From Massilia frigida (lineage in GTDB: Bacteria > Pseudomonadota > Gammaproteobacteria > Burkholderiales > Burkholderiaceae_D), in the NCBI RefSeq assembly GCF_011682175.1, contig NZ_WHJG01000014.1, positions 1 to 64,000 of the forward strand: a stretch of DNA of 64,000 nt, in the 5' to 3' direction. Positions within the stretch are counted from its first letter, which is position 1. Each line of letters begins with the position of its first letter. Under the pieces are notes generated by a model that did not search any database, had not been told where the DNA came from, and was given only the letters and a program-made list of their open reading frames with translations. Both the position numbers and the translations under genes were made by a program. Positions 17,688 through 28,855 of this stretch are shown one piece after another.

Positions 17688-20057
17688 CTAGTGGTGGCCG
17701 CTGAGCGCTTCGGCGCCGGCCATCAGCGACTCGACGGCGCGCTCGAACACGGGCGCGTGTTCCACCGTGCGCAAGGTTTCATTCTGCATCGCCGCCAGCA
17801 GGGCATCGCGGGTGAAGGTGGATGGCGCCGCCTGGCCCTTGACCGAAAACAGATACAGGCTGCCGCGCGGGCTGACCGCGGAGAGGCGCGCCGGCACGTA
17901 GCGCCCGTCCACGGCAAGTTCGAAGCCGGCGCCCGGCAGTGCCATGCCCAGCCATTCGCGCTCGTCGGTGGCGTGCGCGGCGCTCTTGCCGGCGTCCGTG
18001 TACAGCTCGGCGCGGATGCCGCGCTGCTCCAGCGCCGCTTCAAGCTGGGCGTGGCCGATGCTGACCGCGTCCTGGCCCGCTTCGCGCTCCTCGCCGAACG
18101 CGGCGAAGTGCGCGCGCAGCTGCTCCAGATCCATGGCGTTGGCCGATGGCGGCTGGCGCTGGCCCAGCACATCCATGTGGACCATCACCAACTGGTCGAG
18201 CGCGGCCTTGGACACGGTCTCGCCCATGCCGATCGCGGCCAATCCTTCGCGTACCCGTTTGACCAGGCTGGGCAGCATGCGGACCATCTGGGCACGCTCC
18301 TCAGGGGTATTCTTTTCCTGCGCACTCCACACCAGCTCGGCCAGCATCGCCTGGCTGGCGGCTGCGTCGCCGCCCGGATGGACCAGCACGCGGCTCCACA
18401 TATCGGTGATGAAATTGCCAATGCGCGGGTCGACATCGAGCGGGTCGAGCAGGGCGCCCAGGGTGGTGGCGGTATCGCTCTGGCGGGCACTGCTCGCTTC
18501 GACCGCGCCGATGGCATCGATGCAGCGCGCCAGGCCCACGTCGCCGCGCGGCAGCAAGGTCGAGACAAACTGGTCGAGCTTGCGCTGGCCGTCGGCGAAG
18601 GTCGTCATGTCCGTGTCGAAGCGCGCCAGCACGCCGTCCAGCACCGTGTCGATTTCGTCTTCCAGTGCCGGGTAGCATGCCATTTCGGGCGTGATGCCGG
18701 TCGCTACCGTGCCGATGCGGTCCAGCAGGCGGCGTGCGGGATGGCGGGCGTCATGCAGCATCGATGGATCGAGCATGGCGGCGCGCAGGAACGGCACGTG
18801 CAGGCGCCCGAGTTGCTGGCGCACGCCGTCTGGCAATTGCTCGTCGTGCACGATGGATTCGAACAGCAGGCTGACCAGGTCGACGGTGACCCGGTCCGGC
18901 TCGCTGCCGGCCGCGTCGGCAAGCCGGGCGCGCAAGTCGAGCGGACCGGGCGCGCGCGCGCCTCTGACGGCAGGGGCCGGTTGCGCCTGTTGCATTTCTT
19001 TTAGCTGGGCATCGAGGGCGATGCGCGCCTGGCCGCCGGAGGCTGGGGCCGGGGCCGGGACCTCGTCATGGCGCGGCGGACGCGGCGTTTTCGGCTGGTT
19101 GAACAGATTCCAGACCATTTCCTGCAAGTCGGGCGCGTGCGGCTGCGCCGGGGCGCCGGGCAGCAGCTCGCCGTGTTGCTGCATCATGCGGCGTAATTCA
19201 GGCAGCATGCGGGCTTGCTTGGGCTGCGCTGGTTTGCCCAGCTGCGTGTCGGCGCGCCCACCCGCCATCCCATGGCCGATGAGCTGCTCGGCCGCCACCC
19301 CATGGCCTATCAGCTGCTCGGCCGCCTTTTGCCAGGCGAGCCGGTCGCGCTGGGCGCGCGTGAGCGCCGTGGGACGGGCGGTCAGCTTGCTGGACACGCC
19401 CCGCGATTTGAATACTTCTTCTATCGCAACGTAGTATCCTTGCAGGCAATGGACCATCGCAACTGAAAGAATATCGAACAAGCCTTTCGACTGGGCTTCG
19501 TCCCTGATGGTTTCGCGCAGGGCTTCATGCAGCGAGCGCGCCAGCAGATAGGGACGGAAAGGATTTTCGCGTTCGCGCACCTCCGGGTCGCCGTGCAACT
19601 GGGCGATCATGAGGTTCAGGCGGCCGAGGTTGGGCTGGCCGGCATCGCGCAGGCGCATCACCATCCGGTCGATCTCGATTTGCCGCGTTACGACGTCATC
19701 CTCGATGAGGGTCAGGTTGTCCGCACTGATCTCCTCGAGGCTGGCGCGCGTGTCCATGTACATGGTCTGCATGGCGCGCTCGAGGTACTCGGCAAAATGG
19801 TGCTGCATCCGTGCCAACAGAACCGTGCCGTGCTCGCGCAAACCCTGGCGCTCATTCATGAGCAGGCGCTCGTTGCTGCGCGCGGCCCCTTTCAATGCCT
19901 TCTCCAGGTTGACCTCGGCTTCGGCCAGGGTTTTCGTGGCAAGGACGTTAAAACCCGACAGTGCGGGTTGTTTCGCAAGCTGGAACACTCTTTTTGGTAT
20001 TTGCATGGCGTTTTTTGTGCTCAAATGGATGAGCTGATCAGGGTCTCTGAAAGCCAT
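17688..20057 (-). CDS. DUF1631-family protein
   Basis: A 789-residue cytoplasmic protein of the DUF1631 family, common in beta- and gammaproteobacteria and without settled function. Conserved features are the N-terminal RVFQLAKQPALSGFN, the helical ARMQHHFAEYLERAMQTMYM stretch, LFDILSVAMVHCLQGYYVAI, a variable proline-rich middle (about 270-350), and the C-terminal beta-rich part with GSLYLFSVKGQAAPSTFTRD that resembles a PilZ-like fold. The middle carries a 10-residue tandem duplication (AAEQLIGHG twice). No good ribosome site precedes the first ATG; an ATG at 20006 is an alternative start. Confidence 0.85.
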   Translation of the reverse strand: MAFRDPDQLIHLSTKNAMQIPKRVFQLAKQPALSGFNVLATKTLAEAEVNLEKALKGAARSNERLLMNERQGLREHGTVLLARMQHHFAEYLERAMQTMYMDTRASLEEISADNLTLIEDDVVTRQIEIDRMVMRLRDAGQPNLGRLNLMIAQLHGDPEVRERENPFRPYLLARSLHEALRETIRDEAQSKGLFDILSVAMVHCLQGYYVAIEEVFKSRGVSSKLTARPTALTRAQRDRLAWQKAAEQLIGHGVAAEQLIGHGMAGGRADTQLGKPAQPKQARMLPELRRMMQQHGELLPGAPAQPHAPDLQEMVWNLFNQPKTPRPPRHDEVPAPAPASGGQARIALDAQLKEMQQAQPAPAVRGARAPGPLDLRARLADAAGSEPDRVTVDLVSLLFESIVHDEQLPDGVRQQLGRLHVPFLRAAMLDPSMLHDARHPARRLLDRIGTVATGITPEMACYPALEDEIDTVLDGVLARFDTDMTTFADGQRKLDQFVSTLLPRGDVGLARCIDAIGAVEASSARQSDTATTLGALLDPLDVDPRIGNFITDMWSRVLVHPGGDAAASQAMLAELVWSAQEKNTPEERAQMVRMLPSLVKRVREGLAAIGMGETVSKAALDQLVMVHMDVLGQRQPPSANAMDLEQLRAHFAAFGEEREAGQDAVSIGHAQLEAALEQRGIRAELYTDAGKSAAHATDEREWLGMALPGAGFELAVDGRYVPARLSAVSPRGSLYLFSVKGQAAPSTFTRDALLAAMQNETLRTVEHAPVFERAVESLMAGAEALSGHH
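19266..19325. repeat. 30-bp in-frame tandem duplication inside the DUF1631 gene
   Basis: Two 30-bp units (19266-19295 and 19296-19325) differ at few positions and encode AAEQLIGHGV and AAEQLIGHGM. They sit in the variable linker, so the protein probably tolerates the insertion. Confidence 0.8.
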
Positions 20058-20208
20058 GATAGCGCATTAGGGCAACAAAGTTGGCCTGAATGCACTGTTC
20101 AGTTGCATTAATTTAATAAAAATGCATAAGATACAATGCTTGTTCGCGACCTTACTCTATGCGTGTTGGCGAACCGACCACATGTACGATCAACCTTAGT
20201 ATCCCAGA

Positions 20209-20535
20209 ATGAAAATTTTCGCTGAACTCGATGATGCGGTGCTGAACAGACCTGTTCAGGCCAGTAACGATTCCATCGCGGTGGCCACAGCCATGGCCGC
20301 CCCGCTGCGGCCCGAGTCACGCCCTTTGCGCGTGATCGGGCGCGGCGATACACTCACGGCGCAAAAGGTTGAGGTCGGCATTATCTTGCAAGCCATGCTG
20401 GGCACGGGTGGCGCAGCGGAGTATTTGTCCGACAACGCCGTCCATATCAGCGTGTCCTTGCGAGTGTTGACCAAACCCGCTTTGCGGCGCGGCATGCACG
20501 ACGAGTTCGGGATTCCCACCACGCTCGACAATTAA
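20209..20535 (+). CDS. Hypothetical 108-residue protein
   Basis: No family recognised. The sequence begins MKIFAELDDAVLNRPVQ, has a mixed, globular-looking composition (LRVIGRGDTLTAQKVEVGII, AVHISVSLRVLTKPALRRGM) and no signal peptide or membrane segment. It stands alone between the DUF1631 gene (divergent) and a lysR gene (convergent). No clear Shine-Dalgarno is visible before the ATG, so coding status is uncertain; the antisense frame over the same stretch looks less protein-like. Confidence 0.5.
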   Translation: MKIFAELDDAVLNRPVQASNDSIAVATAMAAPLRPESRPLRVIGRGDTLTAQKVEVGIILQAMLGTGGAAEYLSDNAVHISVSLRVLTKPALRRGMHDEFGIPTTLDN

Positions 20536-20591
20536 AAAAACGTTGTTTTTCGGTGACTTGTCCGGTACTGAGTTTGCCGAACGCCGCCGCG

Positions 20592-21479
20592 TCACCACGG
20601 CAGCACGGCAAAGTATTCCACCAAAAAATCAAGCAAGGCGCGTACCGCCGGCGACAATTGCCGGCGCGACGGATAGATCGCATAGATCGTCAGGGCGGGC
20701 ACGCGCCACTGCGGCAGCACGTGCGCCAGCGCCCCGCTGGCGAGCACCGGGTTGACCAGATAGGTCGGCAGCATGGCGATGCCGCCGCCGGCCACGGCCG
20801 CTGCGAGCAGGGTGCTTGCGTCATTCGCGCTGAAATAGCTGAGCACGCCGACCTGGACCGCTTCGCCGTCGCGCGCGAATGACCAGATGCTGCGCCCCAC
20901 GTTAGCGTGGCTGAGGCAGCGGTGCTTTTCCAGTTCCTGCGGCGCGGCCGGCGCCCCATGCGCGGCCAGGTAAGCGGGCGCGGCCACCAGCAGCGAATCG
21001 CACTGCGCCAGCGGGCGCGCGATGAGCAAGGGCGACGGTTCGCCACTGATGCGGATCGCCAGGTCGATACGCGCTTCGACCAGATTGAGCGCGCCTTCGT
21101 TCAGATTCAGGTCGAGATTCAGACGCGGGTGGAGCGCCGTGAAGCGCACCAGCGCCTGCGCCAGCTGCGCATGGCCGAAGGACAGGCTGCAGGTGACGCG
21201 CAACAGGCCGCGCAGTTCGCCCCCGCTGGCGGTTTCCTCTTCCATATTCTCGCTCAGCGCCAGCATTTGCTGGCTGCGCCGCAGGCAGGTCTCGCCAGCA
21301 TCGGTGAGCGTCACGCGGCGCGTGGTGCGCTGGAGCAAGCGCGTACCCAGCCAGGTTTCCATTTCAGACACATAGCGCGTCACCATCGCCCGCGACATGT
21401 CGAGCTTGTCCGCGCTGGCGCTGAAGCTGCCGCTGCTGGCCACCTCGACGAAGACGCGCATTGCCGTAATTCGATCCAT
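20592..21479 (-). CDS. LysR-family transcriptional regulator
   Basis: A 295-residue LysR regulator. The winged helix-turn-helix is at residues 1-60 (MRVFVEVASSGSFSASADKL, SRAMVTRYVSEMETWLGTRL, LLQRTTRRVTLTDAG), and the substrate-binding domain starts near GLLRVTCSLSFG. It is divergent from the MBL-fold gene 103 bp away, so it probably controls that gene and itself. The shared gap contains GTCCG and CGGAC half-sites flanking TGATGAGCAGTTTAACCC, a possible LysR operator. The inducer is unknown. Confidence 0.92.
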   Translation of the reverse strand: MDRITAMRVFVEVASSGSFSASADKLDMSRAMVTRYVSEMETWLGTRLLQRTTRRVTLTDAGETCLRRSQQMLALSENMEEETASGGELRGLLRVTCSLSFGHAQLAQALVRFTALHPRLNLDLNLNEGALNLVEARIDLAIRISGEPSPLLIARPLAQCDSLLVAAPAYLAAHGAPAAPQELEKHRCLSHANVGRSIWSFARDGEAVQVGVLSYFSANDASTLLAAAVAGGGIAMLPTYLVNPVLASGALAHVLPQWRVPALTIYAIYPSRRQLSPAVRALLDFLVEYFAVLPW

Positions 21480-21582
21480 TTGTCCGATCCATGAAACAGT
21501 GATGAGCAGTTTAACCCGTTTATCCGGACGAAAGACCTCACTACACTTCAGGCTTCCTTAAAACAACTTTATCGGAGTCCTT

Positions 21583-22446
21583 ATGTTCCGCACCACCGCC
21601 ATCGGCGCCGCCCTCACGCTGGTCTTTAGCAACGCCCTGGCCGCGCCCGCCCTGCAAACCAAGGTCTACAACGCCGATGGCGCCAGCTTCAACGTCAATT
21701 CCACCCTGATTTATGGCGAGACCGAAGCCATGGTGATCGACGCCGGCTTTACCCGCGCCGACGCGCTGCGTATCGCCGCCAACGTGCTCGACAGCGGCAA
21801 GCAGCTCAAGACCATCCTGGTCAGCCAGGCCGATCCGGATTACTACTTCGGCGTCGACACGCTCAAGCAGATTTTTCCGCAAGCGCAAGTGGTGGCCACG
21901 CCGCAAGTGATCGAGAAAATCAAGGAAAAGATGGCGGCCAAGCTGGCCTTCTGGACGCCCAAGATGGGCGCCAACGCCCCGGCGGCACCGAGCCTGCCCG
22001 CAGCGCTGCAGAGCATGACCCTGACCGTGGATGGCCAGGCGGTGGAAGTACGCGGCACGCAAGGCGCGCTGGCGCATCGCCCGTACGTGTGGATTCCATC
22101 GATCAAGACGATCACGGGCACCATCGGCGTGTTCGGCAACCTGCATGTGTGGATGGCCGACGCCCCAACGGCGGCCCAGCGCGGCGCGTGGAGCGCCCAG
22201 CTCGACGACATGGCGGCGCTCAAGCCCGTGGTGGTCATTCCGGGGCATATGAAGGCGGGCACGCAACTTGACGACAGCAGCATTGCGTACACCAAAAATT
22301 ACCTCAAGAACTACGAGCAAACGCTGGCCGCGACCGCCAACAGCGGCGAGCTGATCGCGCGCATGAAGAGCGCGTATCCAGATGCGCCGCCGGGTCTGGC
22401 ACTGGATATCGGCGCCAAGGTCAGCAAAGGCGAGATGAAGTGGTAA
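21583..22446 (+). CDS. Exported MBL-fold protein with altered metal motif
   Basis: A 287-residue metallo-beta-lactamase-fold protein with a signal peptide (TAIGAALTLVFSNALAA). The fold is clear: NVNSTLIYGETEAMVIDAGF, then ILVSQADPDYYFGVDTLK, where the canonical HxHxDH is replaced by SQADPDYYFG, and VVIPGHMKAGTQ with the later His. The altered motif is known in a subgroup of MBL-fold proteins, so metal binding may be partial or different. GGAG lies 6 nt before the ATG. Divergent from the lysR gene, its probable regulator. Confidence 0.85.
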   Translation: MFRTTAIGAALTLVFSNALAAPALQTKVYNADGASFNVNSTLIYGETEAMVIDAGFTRADALRIAANVLDSGKQLKTILVSQADPDYYFGVDTLKQIFPQAQVVATPQVIEKIKEKMAAKLAFWTPKMGANAPAAPSLPAALQSMTLTVDGQAVEVRGTQGALAHRPYVWIPSIKTITGTIGVFGNLHVWMADAPTAAQRGAWSAQLDDMAALKPVVVIPGHMKAGTQLDDSSIAYTKNYLKNYEQTLAATANSGELIARMKSAYPDAPPGLALDIGAKVSKGEMKW

Positions 22447-22527
22447 GCGCGTAAGACGGGAAGGCAGCACAGCGACGCATGCGTATCGGCGAGCCAGCTT
22501 ATACTTCCTCAGAAACATTGCCAGGGA

Positions 22528-22533
22528 TATAAT
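22528..22533 (+). promoter_or_regulatory. -10 box of the S41-like peptidase gene
   Basis: TATAAT in the context GGGATATAATTTAG, 71 bp before the ATG. No convincing -35 hexamer is visible. Confidence 0.45.
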
Positions 22534-22603
22534 TTAGCCTGTTTGCCCATCCACTCAGTCGCTGTCTTCTTGCAGCCGACGCATTTTTATCAGGAATTCC
22601 CTC

Positions 22604-24217
22604 ATGTCGAGCCACAAGACGCCAGCACCGGACATGAGCGCATGCCGGGCAGGCTCCCATCAGCGACTGCGCAGCGCCGCCGTGGCGGTGTTGTCGGCGC
22701 TTATCGTGGCCAGCACGCCGATGTTGAGCAAGGCTGCGCAGTCCGCAGTGCGCCCGGATCCGGTGCCGGCCTTCGACGTCAAGCCATGGCTCGCCGATTA
22801 CGCGTCGCTGAAAAAGCACCTGGAACAACAGTATTCCCACCTGGCCTGGTTTGCTTCCCCACAAGGTGGCGTGAACTTGCCCCAACTTGATCGTCGTACC
22901 CAGAGAATATTGCAGCAAGCCGAGAATGAGGACGACGCCAAAGCAGCCCTGTTTGCTTTTGTAAATGCCTTTCACGACGGCCATCTTCGCCAGAAACCGT
23001 CCATCGCGCCAGCCCGGGCGGACGCCAACAATCCGACCAAGGCGGCGATCGACAAGATGGATGCGGCGAGCGCCTGTGCCGCGATCGGGGTCGGTCCGAC
23101 CAGCGCGATTCCCTTTTCCTTGCCGATCGAAGGCCTGGCCAATTTCACCCTGACGGCGGACGGCATGGCGCAGGTATTTCGGGCCGGCGTCCTGCACACC
23201 CAGGCCGGCATGCGGATCGGGGTGATCCGCATTCCCACGTTCGTGACGGCCGAATACACCGCGCTCTGCCATTCGACATGGGCCGCATTGAAGACGGCTG
23301 CAACGCCGCTCGACGCCAGGATGCTTGAAGAGGCCATGGAAGGGGCTTGGCTGGGAGCCCTGGCAGGCCAACTCAAGCAAATGCAGGCGCAAGGTGTGAG
23401 CGCTGTGGTGGTCGATGTCGGTAGTAACGGTGGCGGTGGCGATACGGGCGACTCGGCCGCGCGCCTGTTCACGTCGCGGCCGGTCAAGTCCGCCCGCTTG
23501 CTGATGGCGGCGACGCCGGCCAACGCGGCGTATTTTGACGAGCAACTCGTTGGTTTGCGCAATGCCTTGGCCATGCCCCTCGGTGGCCACGCCGAGCTGC
23601 AATCGGCGCTGCGCAAGGGCGTGAGCGATTTTGAAAACAGAAAAACAGGGATCGCCGGGCGCGTTTGCGATATGTCCTGGGTGTGGCGTGAACGGCGGCC
23701 ATTTTCCCCTGAAGCCTGTAGCCGTTTGATCGATGGCGGGTTTGCCAGCGGCGCTGTGGATTTTCTGCCGGCAGCCGCGCCTGGGCAGGCCGGGGCCGCC
23801 GCTGCGCTTTACTGGCCCGCCGTTGCCGATGCCTACCGTGGAACGTGGAGCGGGCCGGTCTATGTCCTGACCAACGGCAAGGTCGCGTCTGCGGCGGAGA
23901 TGTTCGCCGCGACCATGCGTGACAACGGCATCGCCAAGATCATCGGCGCTCCGACCATGGGTTTAGGCTGCGGCAACATGCAAAAGCCGCGGCTGATGGT
24001 GCTGGCGCATTCGCAATTGCGCTTCCAGGCGCCCGACTGCGTCCGCCTGCGCGCCGACGGCAGCGACGAGGTGGCCGGCATTGCACCCGACCTGCCCTTG
24101 TTGGCCACAGAAGGCGAGAGCGGACGTGCCCGTGCAGTGAGACTGTTCCACATGGTTGAAGCCGATTTGAAAGCCGGGAACGCTGGCGCTGCGCTCACAG
24201 GCGCAGCCACGCAATAA
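22604..24217 (+). CDS. Exported S41-family (tail-specific protease-like) peptidase
   Basis: A 537-residue secreted protein with a long N-region and hydrophobic VAVLSALIVASTPMLSKAA signal. The S41 peptidase signature is visible: VVVDVGSNGGGGDTGDSAAR (substrate strand), YVLTNGKVASAAEMFAATMR, whose Ser in KVASAAE is the expected nucleophile, and GAPTMGLGCG. No PDZ domain is obvious before the catalytic core. Several Cys residues suggest disulfides. AGGA lies 8 nt before the ATG. Likely a periplasmic protease of unknown substrate; it stands alone. Confidence 0.82.
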   Translation: MSSHKTPAPDMSACRAGSHQRLRSAAVAVLSALIVASTPMLSKAAQSAVRPDPVPAFDVKPWLADYASLKKHLEQQYSHLAWFASPQGGVNLPQLDRRTQRILQQAENEDDAKAALFAFVNAFHDGHLRQKPSIAPARADANNPTKAAIDKMDAASACAAIGVGPTSAIPFSLPIEGLANFTLTADGMAQVFRAGVLHTQAGMRIGVIRIPTFVTAEYTALCHSTWAALKTAATPLDARMLEEAMEGAWLGALAGQLKQMQAQGVSAVVVDVGSNGGGGDTGDSAARLFTSRPVKSARLLMAATPANAAYFDEQLVGLRNALAMPLGGHAELQSALRKGVSDFENRKTGIAGRVCDMSWVWRERRPFSPEACSRLIDGGFASGAVDFLPAAAPGQAGAAAALYWPAVADAYRGTWSGPVYVLTNGKVASAAEMFAATMRDNGIAKIIGAPTMGLGCGNMQKPRLMVLAHSQLRFQAPDCVRLRADGSDEVAGIAPDLPLLATEGESGRARAVRLFHMVEADLKAGNAGAALTGAATQ

Positions 24218-24280
24218 TCAGGTGGCGTGCGTCTGGCCTGGCCGCCGCAAGGGCGACGCGCGCCGTGCGCTGCGCGCATC

Positions 24281-24398
24281 CGCCGTCCCAACCATGGCAA
24301 GTGCCTTCCAGGCTCACTCCGGCCCCAGCACCCGGAATACGCCGTCCCTCCCATGGCAAGTGCCTTCCGGGCTCACTCCGGCCCCAGCACCCGGAACA
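24281..24398. repeat. 59-bp tandem duplication over the 3' end of the REC-ATPase gene
   Basis: Two adjacent 59-bp units (24281-24339 and 24340-24398) agree at nearly every base, including CCATGGCAAGTGCCTTCC and GGCTCACTCCGGCCCCAGCA. The right-hand unit contains the last codons (VFRVLGPE) and the TGA of the minus-strand REC-ATPase gene; the left-hand unit is a downstream copy outside the gene. Confidence 0.85.
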
Positions 24399-26597
24399 CC
24401 TCGTCCGCTGTCGTCAAGCCATCGCGCACCTTGATGAAAGCGTCGTCGCGCAAGCTCATGAAACCCTGCTCGCGGGCGTATTGCGTGATTTCCGTGATGG
24501 CGACCTGGGAGGCGATCAAGTGCCGCATGTGGGTGTCCGGAGCGAGCACTTCATACAGGCCGAGGCGGCCCTTGTAACCGCTGCCGTGGCAAGTTTCGCA
24601 TCCGGCGCCGTGGAACGCCGTGAACGGCTGCGCGGCGAAACTTCCGCCAAGGCGCTGCAGCAGGTCCGGCTCGCTTGGCGCCGGTGCCCGGCAGCGTTCG
24701 CATATCTTGCGCACCAGGCGCTGCGCGATGACCGCTTCGAGCGCCGTCGCGATCACGAACGGCTTCAGGCCCAGGTCGAACAGGCGCGAAATGGTGGCGA
24801 TCGCTGAATTGGTGTGCAGGGTCGAATACACCTGGTGGCCGGTCAGCGCCGCGTGAAATGCCACCTCGGCCGTTTCAAAATCGCGGATTTCGCCGATCAG
24901 CAAGACGTCCGGATCCTGGCGCAAGATGGCGCGCAGCACCAGCGGGAAGGTCAGGCCGATTTTTTCGCGCACCACCACCTGCCCCGCCGAGTCGAGGTAG
25001 TACTCGACCGGGTCTTCGATCGTGATGTAGTTTTTTTCCGAGGTGGCGCTGCTCTGGAGCAGGCTGTAGAGCGTGGTGGTCTTGCCGCTGCCGGTCGGAC
25101 CGGTCGCCAGGACGATGCCCTGCGGCTTGTCGCTGGCATTGCGCACCTTGGCCAGGTCCATCGGATTGAAACCGATGCCGTCCAGGCGCAGCACGGCCGC
25201 ATTGCGGTCGAGGATGCGCATGACAATCTTTTCGCCGTTGATGGTCGGCAACGTCGAAATCCGCAGGTCGACCACCTTCTGCGGCGTTTTCACCGCCAGC
25301 CGTCCGTCCTGCGGCCGCCTGCGCTCGGAAATATCCATCTCTCCCATGATCTTGATGCGCGAGACGATCGACTGGTGCATATTGTGCGGAATTTGCATCT
25401 TGTCGATCAGCACGCCGTCGACCCGCAAGCGCACCATCACATTCTTGGCACGCGGCTGGATGTGGATGTCGGACGCGCCCACGTTGATCGCCTCGAGCAG
25501 GATCGCATTGACCAGCCGGATCGCGGGCGGCTCGTCGGTGCCGCGCAACAGCTCTTCGAGCGTCTGTCCGGCACCATCGTCCTCGATGACGATTTCCACT
25601 CCTTCATACGGGTCGTTCGAGCCGAAGGCCGCCTCCAGGTCGGTCAGGTCGGCTTGCCCGGTGTTGTAGACGATGGCGATCTTGGCCACGATAGCTGACA
25701 TCGACGCCAGCACGGGCGCAATTTCCAGGCCGGTCACGAAGCGCAGGTCGTGCAGCAAGCCTTCGTCCAGCGGGTCGGCCATTGCCACCGTCAGGCGTTT
25801 GTCGTCAATGCGCAGGGGAATGATCAAGTGGCGCTGGCACAAGGCGGCCGGCACCAGCGCGGCCACCGCCACGTCGACCGACATCTCGTCAACGTTGACC
25901 TGCTGGATCATCAGCTCGGCAGCCAGCAAGTCGTGGACGACCTTTTCCTGTACCCAGCCGCGTTCGACGATTTCCTTTAATACCGCCTGCTGCTTCTGGG
26001 CCTGCTGCTGGATGCGGATCAGTTCCTGCACCTGTCCAAGGTTGAGTTTGCCGTGGCGGTGCAGCACCGTTGCCAGCCGGCTGCGGTTGCCCGCCGAAAA
26101 CTTGGCCATCTGCTCGATTTCATGCGACTTGCGCGCATTGTCCTGGATCAGGGCCTTGTTGCTCCGGTTGAGCTCCTGGCGTTCCAGCGCCAGCGCCACC
26201 GTCACGCGCAGGTCGTCGTCGTTCCACGGCTTGAGGATGAATTTATAGACCGCGCCCGTCTTCACGGCCCCCACCACCGCGTTCACGTCGGCATGGCCGG
26301 TGAGCATGATGCGGATCATGTCGGGCTCGATCTGGCGCGCCTGGCGCAGCAATTCGCCGCCGTCCATGCCCGGCATCATGAAATCGCTGATGATCAAGTG
26401 AAAGGTTCCGGCCTTGAGCAGCGCCAGCGCCTCGCGCGGACTGCCGCTGGTAACGATCTCGTAATTTTCCTGGCGAAATACGCGGCGCAAGGCCGACAGC
26501 ACGTTCGGCTCGTCGTCCACCAGCAGGATGCGGTAGGCGCGCACCTCGGTCGCCGTGCTGTTGGCCTGGGCAGCGCCGGTGAACAAATGCCCATAGC

Positions 26598-26601
<4 letters not shown>
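24373..26601 (-). CDS. Response-regulator receiver fused to a PilB/GspE-type secretion ATPase
   Basis: A 742-residue fusion. Residues about 24-140 are a receiver domain with the acidic pair in LLVDDEP (29-30), the phospho-acceptor Asp73 in IISDFMMPGMDG, the T in MLTGHAD and K in FILKPWND. A coiled linker leads to a region resembling an MshEN/T2SSE N-domain (RLATVLHRHGKLNLGQVQEL, VLKEIVERGWVQEKVV). The C-terminal half is a hexameric T2SS/T4P ATPase: ASDIHIQPR, Walker A GPTGSGKTTT (about 501-510), Walker B DPDVLLIGEIRD, HTNSAIATISR and the four-Cys zinc site (CERC, CETC). ATG overlaps the kinase stop as ATGA. Phosphorylation by that kinase probably gates the motor; this is inference. Confidence 0.92.
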
Positions 26602-27811
<1,210 letters not shown>

Positions 27812-27815
<4 letters not shown>

Positions 27816-28465
27816 CTCAATTCTCCTCCGGCCGCCTTGACGAACGCGTCTTGCGCCAGGCCGTGCTCGGCCAGCAGCGCGAACTGAAGGTCGAGCCGCA
27901 CGTAGACCAGCTTGAGCAAGGCCGAGAACGTTTCCCTGACCCCGTCGCCCCGCAGCGCGCTGGCCAGCAGCACCGGCCAGGGCGCCTTGCTCCAGCGATG
28001 CGCGATGTCTTCCTCGGACAAGATATCGGGCAGGTCGCGCTTGTTGTATTGGACCACCAGCGGAAAGCTGGCCACATCGATCCCGACGGTGGCGGCATTG
28101 GCCATCAGGTTGTCGAATGAGGAGCCATTGTTGACTGCCTGGTTACACTGGGAGTCGGCCACGAACACGGCGCCGTCCGCACGCGAGAGCACCGCCTTGC
28201 GCGTGCCATTGTGGGCAACCTGTCCGGGCACGGTAAACAGCTTGAATTTGACGAGCAGGCCGGATGGCGCGGTGAAGCCGAGCGGCAGCAAGTCGAAGAA
28301 CAAGGTGCGGTCGCCTTCGGTTTCGAGCAGCATCATGTCGCCCACCCGGTCGGCCGTGAGCAAATCGTGCAGGCGCGTCAGATTGCTGGTCTTGCCGGAG
28401 AGGGCGGGGCCATAGTAGACCAGTTTCACGGTCAGGCGCTGCGCGCGCTCGTCCAATTGCGCCAT
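27812..28465 (-). CDS. MglA-like small Ras-type GTPase
   Basis: A 217-residue GTP-binding protein closely resembling Myxococcus MglA in its motifs: P-loop GPALSGKT (residues 19-26), LFFDLLPLGF, LFTVPGQVAHNGTRKAVL (where MglA also has TVPGQ and lacks the usual Ras DxxGQ), VFVADSQ, and the guanine-specificity motif YNKRDLP. In Myxococcus and Thermus MglA sets cell polarity and positions type IV pilus motors with its GAP MglB. No MglB/roadblock gene is seen next to it. It is the first gene of a fully coupled operon with a kinase and a receiver-PilB fusion. Confidence 0.9.
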
Positions 28466-28855
28466 ATATCCCCGCCTTCATCGCATCGTTCCTCAAGATT
28501 ACCTCAAGTTTGCTCATTCGCATGATACGCGGCCGTGCGCGTATGCCCGGCGCAACAATGTTAACCATCAGGCACATGGTGGCGCCCGGCGCCGCCGCCT
28601 GCCCTTGCCGGCCCGCTAGCCCGGCCGGCGCGGCCCACTGTCGGCAGCTGCGGTGGGTGACATTTTCGCGACACTATTTCCATGGAGTAAAAATAATCGG
28701 GCGTTTCTCACTCTAGATTGATTCCATGAAGCAATATATACACATGTGACTTGCATGCGCCACCGCTCTGACAAGGGCGCGCATGCAGGGCAGCACGGTC
28801 AGTGGATCTCGTCACCGATCCAAGCAATTCCATTCGCATTGTCACGGAGAATTCT
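28466..28855. other. Intergenic region between divergent GTPase and TonB-receptor genes
   Basis: About 390 bp with no supportable gene. It holds the promoters of both flanking genes. An inverted repeat ATACGCG-N6-CGCGTAT lies at 28525-28544 close to the GTPase side, and an AT-rich stretch near 28675-28745 is nearer the receptor gene. Confidence 0.6.
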
